From the NCBI RefSeq assembly GCF_030651495.1, contig NZ_JAUSFI010000009.1:1-64000 (forward strand): a stretch of DNA of 64,000 nucleotides, read 5' to 3'. Origin of the DNA: Undibacterium sp. (GTDB lineage Bacteria; Pseudomonadota; Gammaproteobacteria; Burkholderiales; Burkholderiaceae_D). Under the pieces are notes generated by a model. That model was not told where the DNA came from. It searched no databases and worked only from the letters and a program-made list of their open reading frames with translations. The position numbers and the translations under genes are program-made. This document shows, one piece after another, positions 20,194 through 27,521 of this stretch. Each line of letters starts with the position of its first letter. Position 1 is the first letter of the stretch.

Positions 20194-22563
20194 ATGATTA
20201 TCAGCCCCCCATTCCTGCCAGCGCGTTTAGCGAATACAAGCGATGCGGTATTTGTGACTGACGCGATGCCAGTGGCAGCAGTCACTTGTCCAGGAACCAG
20301 TGTTCCGGAAGGAAGTTTTCCCATTAGCTTAAAACTGGGATGGCATGGCGGTACACATTTACATGCCCCTCATGCAGGCAATGCCACACTACCAGTGCGT
20401 GCTATTGCAGATGGTGAAATTGTATTCGCACGTAAGCCGACTACACCTAATACTGAGATAGCGCATCCGCTAAATTACAACCCCTATGGCAGCAGCGCAA
20501 GTTGGACTGATGATGGCATGGTGATCATCCGTCATAGCACGGATATCGGTGATGGTGACATGGCTCATGAGGTAGTGTTTTATTCAATCATCATGCATTT
20601 ATCTGAATTGAAAGCGAATGTATTAAAGGTCGCGAGAGGAAGTGCAACAGCGGCCGAGCGACGCATTTATCGCAAAGATGAAATTGGTCTGGCTGGCCGT
20701 GTGTATAACGCGGCCGATCACATTCACATAGAAATCGCCTGCGATGATATTAATTTGCGTAAATTATTAGGCCGTACCACAGGCTTACTTTCATTTTCTA
20801 ACGATGGGCGCAGTGATGCGATTTATGGCGAAATGTATTTTCATATCCCATCGGGTGCGCAGGTTTTTAGCGAAAAACCAGTCGCACAATTAACGACGGC
20901 GCATTCTCAGCCACCCAAACCAAACGCGCATGCAGCACTTCCGTCCCCGCTGCCAATGACGGCGTCATATACAACGACCGAGACGTGCATTATCGGACTG
21001 CGTTATGCCGGCGGTGATGGCATAACCGGACATCTGGGCAACGCCTATATCAGCACGTATCAGTTAGACGGCAGCCTACTCGGTACGCCACTGGAAGATC
21101 CCGGTGGCGAATATGATTTGTATGCGAGAGCCGATGCCATCAGTAAGGCGCATCCAGAAAGTGCGCGCCCGGCACCTAGTGCAGTATATGAATTGCTGCG
21201 CTTTGGCCGTGTAATTAATACTGCTAACGAAACCTTAACGCCGAATGACTGCCCGCACTGGCGGCGCGTCCGCTACGATGGCGGTGAGGGCTGGATCAAC
21301 CTGAATGCCGCCAATATTACCAAATTTAGCGATGCCGATTTCCCGCATTGGAAAGGCTGGAAACTAATCGATGACGACACCGATGACGATAGCCGTTCCG
21401 ACTCAGCACTGCTCACCGGTATTATCGAAGACGCCAGCAACGCTGACGGCAAGTTAAGCAGATCCGAACTTGAACGTCGCGTAGGTATGCCGGAAGTGCG
21501 ACTGGCATTAAACCGTACTATTTGTAAATTTCCCAGCGAATGGAATCAAGACAGCATCGATGCGCGCTGGGGCTGGTTACAAACCGATCCGGAATTCAAA
21601 CTCGAAGGTGAAGACTGGGATAATTTTCGCAAGCATATCGTCGCGCTTACCATCCCCGCAAGCTCGTTACCTGAGCCGTTGAGAGGCAAACATTGGCACT
21701 TCCATCCTTTGAGTTTTATTACCCATTTTAGGCGGTGCGGATGGCTGAGTTTAAACGAACTTACTCAGTTATTGCCGCGAAAGCATGGTTCAAACTCTGC
21801 AACACTTTTAACGATTCCATGGGCGACATCGATCGCACGGTTCACCGACTACCAATTAGATCTAAATAAGACGTTTCGGAAATACTGCATTATTAGCGAT
21901 ACAAGGCAAACACATTTTCTGGCTCAAACCTATATTGAAACTGCGCTATGGGGCACAATGAGAGAACTAGGAAAAGCCAGGCAACAAAAAAATAAAACAA
22001 CAGGAATTTTATATTGGCCAGTTGTGACAATGCAATATTACGGTGCATTTTATGGCAGGGGAATCATGCAACTTACCTGGGCAAGTAACTACGAAAGTTA
22101 TGGAAACTATCGTAAATTTTCAGATATCGCAGCAACACATATTTATGAAGATAATAGGATGAGCATGGCATCCTCTCACTACTGGTCAGATCCTCGCGAA
22201 CACGGTGTAGTGGTAGGAACTCCCAAGAAATGGGCTAGCCGTTTCGATCCAGATGACATCGCATCGGATTCTTTTAAAGCTTGTGACTCAGGTGCTCATT
22301 ATTGGGTAGCGAAATCAATTGGAAATAATGAGTCCAACATAAATCGCGTATGTGACAGAGGCGTAACTCATGAAGCCGTTGGACGAGCATCGGTTCTGGT
22401 AAATGGTGGTGGATACGGTTTTACCGAACGACAAAGTTATGCAACCTACATTAAAAGATTTTTGGACGATTCAACCGAAACGAGCACATCCACAAGTTTT
22501 TCAGTTGTTCATGGAAATAGCACGCACGTCGTTTATGTCGATTTCACACCACAGAGACCTTAA
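20194..22563 (+). CDS. Putative T6SS peptidoglycan-hydrolase effector (M23-like plus GH19-like domains)
   Basis: A 789-residue protein without signal peptide, directly after vgrG. Residues about 45-190 resemble an M23/LytM endopeptidase: WHGGTHLHAP (H51, and H55 where the usual Asp stands), MHLSEL (H135) and DHIHIEI (H176, H178), with PVRAIADGEIVFA as in M23 domains. A middle region (about 265-400) looks SH3-like. Residues about 520-770 resemble GH19 chitinase/lysozyme folds: FLAQTYIETALWG with candidate acid E582, and YGRGIMQLTW at 620-629. It would cut peptide and glycan bonds in the periplasm of a target cell. The next gene encodes an exported protein, probably its immunity partner. Effector role is inferred from context and domains. 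Confidence 0.8.
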   Translation: MIISPPFLPARLANTSDAVFVTDAMPVAAVTCPGTSVPEGSFPISLKLGWHGGTHLHAPHAGNATLPVRAIADGEIVFARKPTTPNTEIAHPLNYNPYGSSASWTDDGMVIIRHSTDIGDGDMAHEVVFYSIIMHLSELKANVLKVARGSATAAERRIYRKDEIGLAGRVYNAADHIHIEIACDDINLRKLLGRTTGLLSFSNDGRSDAIYGEMYFHIPSGAQVFSEKPVAQLTTAHSQPPKPNAHAALPSPLPMTASYTTTETCIIGLRYAGGDGITGHLGNAYISTYQLDGSLLGTPLEDPGGEYDLYARADAISKAHPESARPAPSAVYELLRFGRVINTANETLTPNDCPHWRRVRYDGGEGWINLNAANITKFSDADFPHWKGWKLIDDDTDDDSRSDSALLTGIIEDASNADGKLSRSELERRVGMPEVRLALNRTICKFPSEWNQDSIDARWGWLQTDPEFKLEGEDWDNFRKHIVALTIPASSLPEPLRGKHWHFHPLSFITHFRRCGWLSLNELTQLLPRKHGSNSATLLTIPWATSIARFTDYQLDLNKTFRKYCIISDTRQTHFLAQTYIETALWGTMRELGKARQQKNKTTGILYWPVVTMQYYGAFYGRGIMQLTWASNYESYGNYRKFSDIAATHIYEDNRMSMASSHYWSDPREHGVVVGTPKKWASRFDPDDIASDSFKACDSGAHYWVAKSIGNNESNINRVCDRGVTHEAVGRASVLVNGGGYGFTERQSYATYIKRFLDDSTETSTSTSFSVVHGNSTHVVYVDFTPQRP

Positions 22564-22588
22564 TTCAAAAAGATAGAAAGGACAATTC

Positions 22589-23257
22589 ATGAAAAAGCGC
22601 ATAGCGATTTTCATTTTTTTTAGCTTGTTTTTTGAACAGGTTAGCGTAGCGGACACATACACAAAAAGCGAAAAAATTACCGTCTCTTCCTCAAAAAATA
22701 TGAACATACCATTAAGTGAATTTGTCGATTTTTTTACAAAGCTTAATAATGAAAGTGCTGAAAATATTGGTAATCCGCAAATTCATATAACTGGTGGAGG
22801 CGTCAAGATAGTCTCTGAAAATTCAAAGAATATCGTTGTGATACAACCATTTCGGTTGAGCTATGCGGGCTCCACAAATGCATTTTGTAAATTAGCAGTC
22901 AAAAATCTCAAGAAAAACAAACTCGATATAGTGTCGGCACCAACAAAAAGCGAATTAGATCAATGCGAAGGCTTGTCGAAACCAGTGGTAGTCGATCTGA
23001 ACAATGATAGTTTTCCAGACTTCATATTTAAAACCCAAACAAAATCAAATAAAGGCAATTTTGAAGTTGCTCAATATTTGGTCTTTCTCAGCACAAATAC
23101 TTCGACGGAGTTGGCAAATGGCAGCTATTGCTATTCAACATCAATAAGTCAATTTTTATCGGAAGAAATACCATTTAAAGCAACTCAAATTTATTTGGCG
23201 ATAAAAAAAGAAAATAATAGAAGAAAGACTGAAATTCAAAAATGTGATTTGCAATAG
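22589..23257 (+). CDS. Exported hypothetical protein, probable immunity to the upstream effector
   Basis: A 222-residue protein with a clear signal peptide (MKKRIAIFIFFSLFF, cleavage near VSVA), so it is periplasmic. It is strikingly AT-rich compared with vgrG. An AGAAAGGA ribosome site precedes the ATG, 25 bases after the effector stop. No family is recognised; a segment DLNNDSFPDFIF resembles FG-GAP-type acidic calcium loops but is too short to assign. A periplasmic location next to a peptidoglycan hydrolase fits an immunity protein, which is inference. Confidence 0.65.
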   Translation: MKKRIAIFIFFSLFFEQVSVADTYTKSEKITVSSSKNMNIPLSEFVDFFTKLNNESAENIGNPQIHITGGGVKIVSENSKNIVVIQPFRLSYAGSTNAFCKLAVKNLKKNKLDIVSAPTKSELDQCEGLSKPVVVDLNNDSFPDFIFKTQTKSNKGNFEVAQYLVFLSTNTSTELANGSYCYSTSISQFLSEEIPFKATQIYLAIKKENNRRKTEIQKCDLQ

Positions 23258-23285
23258 GCGATTACCTTTATCAAAGTCAGCACAG

Positions 23286-23400
23286 GATGCTAATACCACC
23301 TACTGGGTACGCGTCGCGCAACGCGGCGGCAATGGCTACAATCCAACTGGTTTTTGATGACACCGACAACCAGGGCAGCATCCAACTCAAGACCCAGCAA
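23286..23400 (+). pseudogene. vgrG fragment 1 (gp5-domain scrap)
   Basis: The frame beginning at 23286 reads NTTYWVRVAQR, matching the intact VgrG at about residue 512, then jumps directly to GGNGYN, which in the intact protein lies about 100 residues later. One extra C after that shifts the frame; correcting it gives QLVFDDTDNQGSIQLKTQQ. So it is a vgrG scrap with an internal deletion and a +1 frameshift. It is ended by the truncated IS3 element. Confidence 0.85.
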
Positions 23401-23468
23401 GTGAGCTTCCCCTGAAATTTAGTCTTCCACCGGTGACGTAAAATAACGTTACATTGGAAGAACTAGAA

Positions 23469-23762
23469 ATGAAGAAAATACCAAAACAAGCATACACGAC
23501 CGAGTTCAAAGAACTTGCCATTAAACGAGCAGCTGATGTGCAGTCAATCCCGGCAGCAGCCAAGGAACTCGGGCTGAGCGACCAGACACTACGCAACTGG
23601 ATTAAGGCATCAAAGGAAGGCAAGCTCAACGAAGTCGGTAGCAAAGTGGTGATGCCGGAAGCAATGGAACTATCCCGACTACACGCAGAGGTCGCGCGTC
23701 TGAAGCGGGAGAACGAAATCATAAAAAAGGCAGCGGCGTACTTCGCGAGGGATGTTCTGTGA
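23469..23762 (+). CDS. IS3-family transposase OrfA
   Basis: A 97-residue helix-turn-helix protein starting at the ATG at 23469. TEFKELAIKRAADVQSIPAA and LGLSDQTLRNWIKA form the DNA-binding part, and RLKRENEIIKKAAAYFARD is the leucine-zipper end typical of IS3 OrfA. Its stop overlaps the start of orfB, the usual arrangement for the frameshifted OrfAB fusion. Since OrfB is truncated the element cannot transpose alone. Confidence 0.9.
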   Translation: MKKIPKQAYTTEFKELAIKRAADVQSIPAAAKELGLSDQTLRNWIKASKEGKLNEVGSKVVMPEAMELSRLHAEVARLKRENEIIKKAAAYFARDVL

Positions 23763-23944
23763 AGTACGCCTGGATTAATGCGTATGACAAGACGTTTGCG
23801 CTGATCGACATGTGCGCCATACTCGACGTCAGTGTCGGCGGCTACCGTGCATGGAAGCGCGGCGGCACACCTGGGCGCAAGCGCCTGACAGATGCTCAAA
23901 CCCTGGCGGTGATACGCGCCATTCATGTTGAACTCAAGGGAGCC
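23759..23944 (+). pseudogene. IS3-family transposase OrfB, N-terminal remnant
   Basis: About 62 codons of OrfB remain (KYAWINAYDKTFALIDMC, then LDVSVGGYRAWKR, typical of IS3 OrfB). The DDE catalytic domain is absent. The open frame continues through the junction near 23945 into foreign sequence and stops at 24031, so the longer open frame is an accidental fusion. Confidence 0.85.
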
Positions 23945-24031
23945 GATGGCAAGCCCATGGATATGGCGTATTTCATATCATTATTTGATCAACATCTTAA
24001 TGAATTAATAAAAAATAAGAGCTGGAAATGA
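23945..24031 (+). pseudogene. C-terminal tail of a lost T6SS effector (tail 1)
   Basis: After the orfB junction, in frame, comes a sequence ending FDQHLNELIKNKSWK. Its stop codon overlaps the ATG of the next exported-protein gene (AAATGA). The end matches tail 2 at 24631-24699 (ending FEYNLNDLLKKKGWK), which also overlaps the start of a paralogous gene. Two similar tails, each coupled to a paralogous exported protein, indicate the 3' end of a deleted toxin gene. Toxin identity is unknown. Confidence 0.6.
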
Positions 24032-24630
24032 AAAAAATATTATCAATATTGGTATTAGGTTTGATGGTTTCTTTGAGCGATACTTGTCATGCAGTTGAAA
24101 AAAATACTGCTCAGACTATAGAGCAAAAAGACGTCATTAAATTAATCAAAGAACTGTATAAAGTTAAACCTGAGTCTTTTGAAGCTGGTGAATTTGATGG
24201 ACAAGGTTATTCAATGAAGAAGCAAGGGGAAATGTTAGCTCGTTTTTTTTACAAACAAAGCATTAAAAAAAGAAAAGACGACATTACAAAAAAAGATAAT
24301 GGATACGAAGTACCGTTCCGTTATCCTCAAATTCCAGAACCAGGTGATGTATTGGAAGTAAACAGTTCCGGGTCACTGCCGCATATAAAAATTTTAACTC
24401 CAGAAATCGATAATGATCGGGCGAAAGCGGTAGTCAAAATTAACGATAACTCACTTTGTCATTATTTTTTAAAAAAATTACCAGAAGGATGGCGCATTTA
24501 TAAAATTCGTTCGTTTTCTTATCCGCCTAATAATTTATATTTTTTGAGTCATGAAGATCACATGGAAGAATATCCATCTGGAAATCAATTTTGGAATGAC
24601 AAAATAGACATGAACCTCTCAGAGTGGTAG
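24028..24630 (+). CDS. Exported protein, probable orphan immunity protein (paralogue 1)
   Basis: A 200-residue protein with signal peptide (MKKILSILVLGLMVSLSDTC, mature start near HAVEK). AT-rich. Closely related to the next gene: shared blocks are YEVP-RYP, LTPEIDNDRAK, CHYFLKKLP-GWRIYK and EYPSGNQFWNDK. Its ATG overlaps the stop of effector tail 1, the coupled layout of toxin-immunity pairs. Periplasmic, function unrecognised. It probably still protects against sister cells carrying the lost toxin. Confidence 0.65.
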   Translation: MKKILSILVLGLMVSLSDTCHAVEKNTAQTIEQKDVIKLIKELYKVKPESFEAGEFDGQGYSMKKQGEMLARFFYKQSIKKRKDDITKKDNGYEVPFRYPQIPEPGDVLEVNSSGSLPHIKILTPEIDNDRAKAVVKINDNSLCHYFLKKLPEGWRIYKIRSFSYPPNNLYFLSHEDHMEEYPSGNQFWNDKIDMNLSEW

Positions 24631-24699
24631 TCGAAGAAGCCATCACTTCCATTTGAGTACAATCTCAATGATCTCTTAAAGAAAAAAGGATGGAAATGA
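24631..24699 (+). pseudogene. C-terminal tail of a second lost effector (tail 2)
   Basis: Between the two paralogous genes, one frame is open from directly after the first stop codon to a TGA at 24697-24699 that overlaps the next ATG. It reads SKKPSLPFEYNLNDLLKKKG and ends in WK. Position by position it resembles tail 1 (F, L, N, L, K, K, W, K conserved). It has no start codon of its own, so it is a remnant left by duplication or deletion of the toxin-immunity pair. Confidence 0.6.
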
Positions 24700-25319
24700 A
24701 AAAAATTTTATCGTTACTGATATTGGGGTTAATGTTTTGCTTTGTAAGCACTAGCTTTGCCTCTGATAAAAATGTAGTACTCACAGTTGATCAAAAAGAT
24801 GTCATTGCGTTGATGCAATCACTTTACAAAATTCCACCTGAGACCTTCGATTTTGCTGAGTTTGACTATGACTTTAAACGTTTCAAAGGGAATTTGAGCA
24901 AATCAAGGCACAACGAATTATTGTTTCAGTATTTTGATCGAAAAATACTTGTTCGTTCAATGCCAGTAACTTCAAGTAAAAGTGAAAGTTATGAGGTGCC
25001 TCTACGATATCCAAGATTCCCAGAGCCAAATGAGTTAATGGCGGAAAACCGCTCTGGGCCACTTCCTAAAATTAAAGTGTTAACACCAGAAATTGATAAT
25101 GACAGGGCAAAAGTCCTGGTTAAAATTAGTGATGGTTCAATTTGTCATTATTTTCTAAAAAAACTACCGCAAGGTTGGCGGATTTATAAAGTTAGATCTT
25201 TTCTTAACCCACCAAATAATTTGTATTTAATGAAACAAGATGCAGGTCACATGGTGGAATATCCATCTGGAAATCAGTTTTGGAATGACAAGGAAGACAT
25301 GAAACTCTCAGAGTGGTGA
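24696..25319 (+). CDS. Exported protein, probable orphan immunity protein (paralogue 2)
   Basis: A 207-residue protein, signal peptide MKKILSLLILGLMFCFVSTS ending near FAS. An ATG two codons upstream (24690) is possible, but the start at 24696 aligns with paralogue 1 and gives the same overlap with the preceding tail (TGGAAATGA). The mature part shares most blocks with the 24028 gene, including LTPEIDNDRAK and YPSGNQFWNDK. The two probably arose by tandem duplication. Its last bases run into vgrG fragment 2, whose first codons overlap the stop. Confidence 0.65.
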   Translation: MKKILSLLILGLMFCFVSTSFASDKNVVLTVDQKDVIALMQSLYKIPPETFDFAEFDYDFKRFKGNLSKSRHNELLFQYFDRKILVRSMPVTSSKSESYEVPLRYPRFPEPNELMAENRSGPLPKIKVLTPEIDNDRAKVLVKISDGSICHYFLKKLPQGWRIYKVRSFLNPPNNLYLMKQDAGHMVEYPSGNQFWNDKEDMKLSEW

Positions 25320-26316
25320 ATAACGCCACCCGCTGGGTACGGGTAGCGCAACGCTCTGCAGGCGCTGGCATGGGCGTGCAATTTTTCCCGCGCATAGGCC
25401 AGGAAGTTTTAGTGCAGTTTATCGAAGGCGATATAACCCGTCCGATTATCATCGGCGCGCTGTACAACGGCCAGGGCGAAGGCGGCATCCTGCCGACTCC
25501 GGGCGGCTCGTTGCCGCTTTCGGGAGGCAAGGTAGATGCGCAAGCCAACGTCAGCGTCTTTGCAGCGGCGCACGATCACGCCGCCAGCGCGCAAGGCAAC
25601 CTGGCCGGCGGCAACAGCCCGGTCTGGCACGGCGCATCGGCCGACGGCCCCGGCCACCGAAACAGCAGCGCCCTGTCCGGCATCCGCAGCAAAGAATTCG
25701 GCGGCAACGGCTACAACCAGCTGGTGTTTGACGATACCGATCACCAGGGCCGCATCCAGCTCAAGACCACGCAGGCGGCGACCGAACTCAATCTCGGCCA
25801 CCTGATCCACAGCGCCGACAATTACCGCGGCAGCTCCAGGGGCCTGGGCGTTGAACTGCGTACCGACGCCTACGGCGCCCTGCGCGCCGGCGCCGGCCTG
25901 CTGATCAGCAGCTACGGCATCCAGCACCAGGCACGCCCGCGATTACGCCGGTGACAATGTGGCCGGCATGGCCCTGATGAAACAAGCCACGCTGCTGGCC
26001 AAGAGTTTCAGCGATGCCGCTAAAACCCACCAGACGGTAGAATTCGCCAGCCATATCGGCAGTATCAAGGCCCAGGCCGGCCAGATCGACTCCAAAGCCG
26101 CCCCGCTCAAGGCCCTGTACACCGCCATGAGCGGCATGCTCAGCCAGGAAACCCAACAGCAAGCCCAGAGCGACGCCGCCGGCAAAAGCACGACACCGGG
26201 CGAAGATAAGCTGCCGCACAGCACCGATCCGATCATCGCCATCAGCGCCAAGGGCGGCCTTGGCATCACGGCAGGGCAAGACCTGCAAATGGCCAACGGC
26301 GAAACCGTCAGCCTGA
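25313..26316 (+). pseudogene. vgrG fragment 2 (gp5 to DUF2345 region, frameshifted)
   Basis: Starts at NNATRWVRVAQR, corresponding to about residue 510 of the intact VgrG, and runs at very high nucleotide identity to NGETVSLM (intact residue about 835). A 2-base deletion near 25935 breaks the frame (QHQARPRLRR instead of QHQARQRDYAG). A 7-residue insertion (SLPLSGG region) distinguishes it from the intact copy. The gp27 domain, a start and the tail are all missing, so it cannot make a spike. It looks like a displaced vgrG 3' segment. Confidence 0.92.
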
Positions 26317-26482
26317 TGCCAGTTATGGAATTGATGGTGGTGCGAGTGCGGTCTTGTTTTGCACGCTAGCGCTGACCCGTGGCACAGAATTTTTTCGTCT
26401 GGCGCAGTGGGCTAGCGAGTTGGAGCGCGTCAAACGCGGTGAGATCAGTTTGCAACAAGCCTTGAAAGCGCAGAATGACTAA
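26317..26482 (+). pseudogene. C-terminal remnant of an unknown gene, probably an effector (tail 3)
   Basis: Immediately after the vgrG junction one frame reads SYGIDGGASAVLFCTLALTR, then EFFRLAQWASELERVKRGE, ending ALKAQND, with its TAA overlapping the start of the next gene (ATGACTAA). The piece is protein-like with helical character but has no start. As with tails 1 and 2, it lies directly before an exported-protein gene, suggesting the 3' end of a deleted toxin. Family not recognised. Confidence 0.55.
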
Positions 26483-26984
26483 ACAGATGCAACTCAACCT
26501 ATCCAAAACCCAGGCTTGCAAAGCAATCGGCATGTTCTTTGCTCTGGCCTTAATGAGTAGCAGCGCCCTGTGTGCTAATGATGAGCCGCAAGGGCTCAAT
26601 TGTTCTATGATTGAACCACCTGCTCAGGCGGGAGAGACCTATTTTATAGGGATACTTGCAAATGTTTTTCCACGAAAATCTGAAATACCGGCTAGCTATA
26701 CCGGTTGCCAGACAATGTGGATTTGGGATGATAATCGCTATATTTTTGATCATAAAATTGTCTTTAAAAATGGTAAAGCACTTGGTTTGTGGTCACTGGA
26801 AACAAACTTCCAAAGTTTCGACGGTTGTGAGAAATCAAAAGAATGCGAAATTTTTAATACGCTTCCCTATTCCTCTTATCCCAAAAATTGTCTGAAGCCG
26901 CTGACGACCCAGCAGTACATGTTTGGCGGACAGCCGAAACATCCAAAAGGCTGCATAAGTGATGATCCCGATTCAAAATTTTGA
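26475..26984 (+). CDS. Exported cysteine-rich protein, possible orphan immunity protein
   Basis: A 169-residue protein with a signal peptide (hydrophobic residues about 17-33, FFALALMSSSALC, cleavage near CAN). The mature part has six cysteines (NCSM, GCQT, GCEKSKEC, NCLK, GCIS), suggesting disulphides in the periplasm. AT-rich like the other putative immunity genes. Its start overlaps the end of tail 3, the same coupled layout as in the two preceding pairs. No family recognised. Confidence 0.6.
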   Translation: MTKQMQLNLSKTQACKAIGMFFALALMSSSALCANDEPQGLNCSMIEPPAQAGETYFIGILANVFPRKSEIPASYTGCQTMWIWDDNRYIFDHKIVFKNGKALGLWSLETNFQSFDGCEKSKECEIFNTLPYSSYPKNCLKPLTTQQYMFGGQPKHPKGCISDDPDSKF

Positions 26985-27038
26985 GCTATTTATATACTTA
27001 AAATTAGCCAGAAATATTAACAGTTTCAACCTAAAAAG

Positions 27039-27506
27039 ATGATGATGGATACGATGAAACGTCAATTATTAAAGCTATTCGGCTTGGCTGCTTTGAGTGG
27101 CTGTGCACAGGCGCAGACCAAGAGTCGGTCGGTGAGTACCGTGGTGCTTAATTACACTGATCGATATATCGACCGAGTGTTCGTCGATGGCGTATTTGCC
27201 GGTATTGCCGATGCGTATGGCGGTGAGGGTAGCCGTGTTCAAGGGCTTCTGGCACCGTCAGATCCTAATCGTATCGTAATGCTTAAAGTAAAGTGGATAG
27301 TTGCTGATACCTATGATGTCGAAAAAAATAAATACAGTGATATGCCTAATGAACGTCATGAAGCGAGTGTTGAACTTGCTCATCCATACCCCCTAAATCC
27401 CAGTTATCTGGTGTTGCATTTTTACCCCGATGGGCACGTAGAAGCCGAGCTTGAAGCCGGCCGTGTGAATTGGCGTATTCCGCGTCCTGCCGGTTATCAT
27501 CGTTAA
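27039..27506 (+). CDS. DUF3304 lipoprotein, probable Tle1 immunity protein
   Basis: A 155-residue lipoprotein: short signal segment with lipobox LSGC at about residues 20-23. The block VLNYTDRYIDRVFVDGVFAG followed by AYGGEGS is characteristic of DUF3304. Four in-frame ATGs lie at the start and no ribosome site decides between them. The next gene, 15 bases on, is a DUF2235 phospholipase of the Tle1 effector family; DUF3304-type lipoproteins commonly neighbour such genes and the Tle1 immunity proteins studied are periplasmic lipoproteins. Immunity is inferred. Confidence 0.75.
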   Translation: MMMDTMKRQLLKLFGLAALSGCAQAQTKSRSVSTVVLNYTDRYIDRVFVDGVFAGIADAYGGEGSRVQGLLAPSDPNRIVMLKVKWIVADTYDVEKNKYSDMPNERHEASVELAHPYPLNPSYLVLHFYPDGHVEAELEAGRVNWRIPRPAGYHR

Positions 27507-27521
27507 ACGGAGCAAAAGCTT

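Larger units (their letters stand above)
23401..23944 (+). mobile_element. Truncated IS3-family insertion sequence
   Basis: The left end appears to start at about 23401 (TGAGCTTCCCC), directly after vgrG fragment 1. It holds an intact orfA and only the first ~62 codons of orfB. I find no matching right inverted repeat downstream; the sequence switches at about 23945 into the tail of another gene. The element is therefore dead and was cut by a later deletion or recombination. Confidence 0.8.

Noticed and set aside
23759-24031. A 90-residue complete gene
   Set aside because: The first ~62 codons are IS3 OrfB and the remainder is the end of another gene; the open frame is an accidental fusion at a deletion junction.
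25313-26369. vgrG fragment 2 as a gene expressed by programmed frameshifting
   Set aside because: Apart from the 2-base deletion it lacks the whole gp27 domain, a proper start and the C-terminal tail, so a frameshift would not restore a spike.
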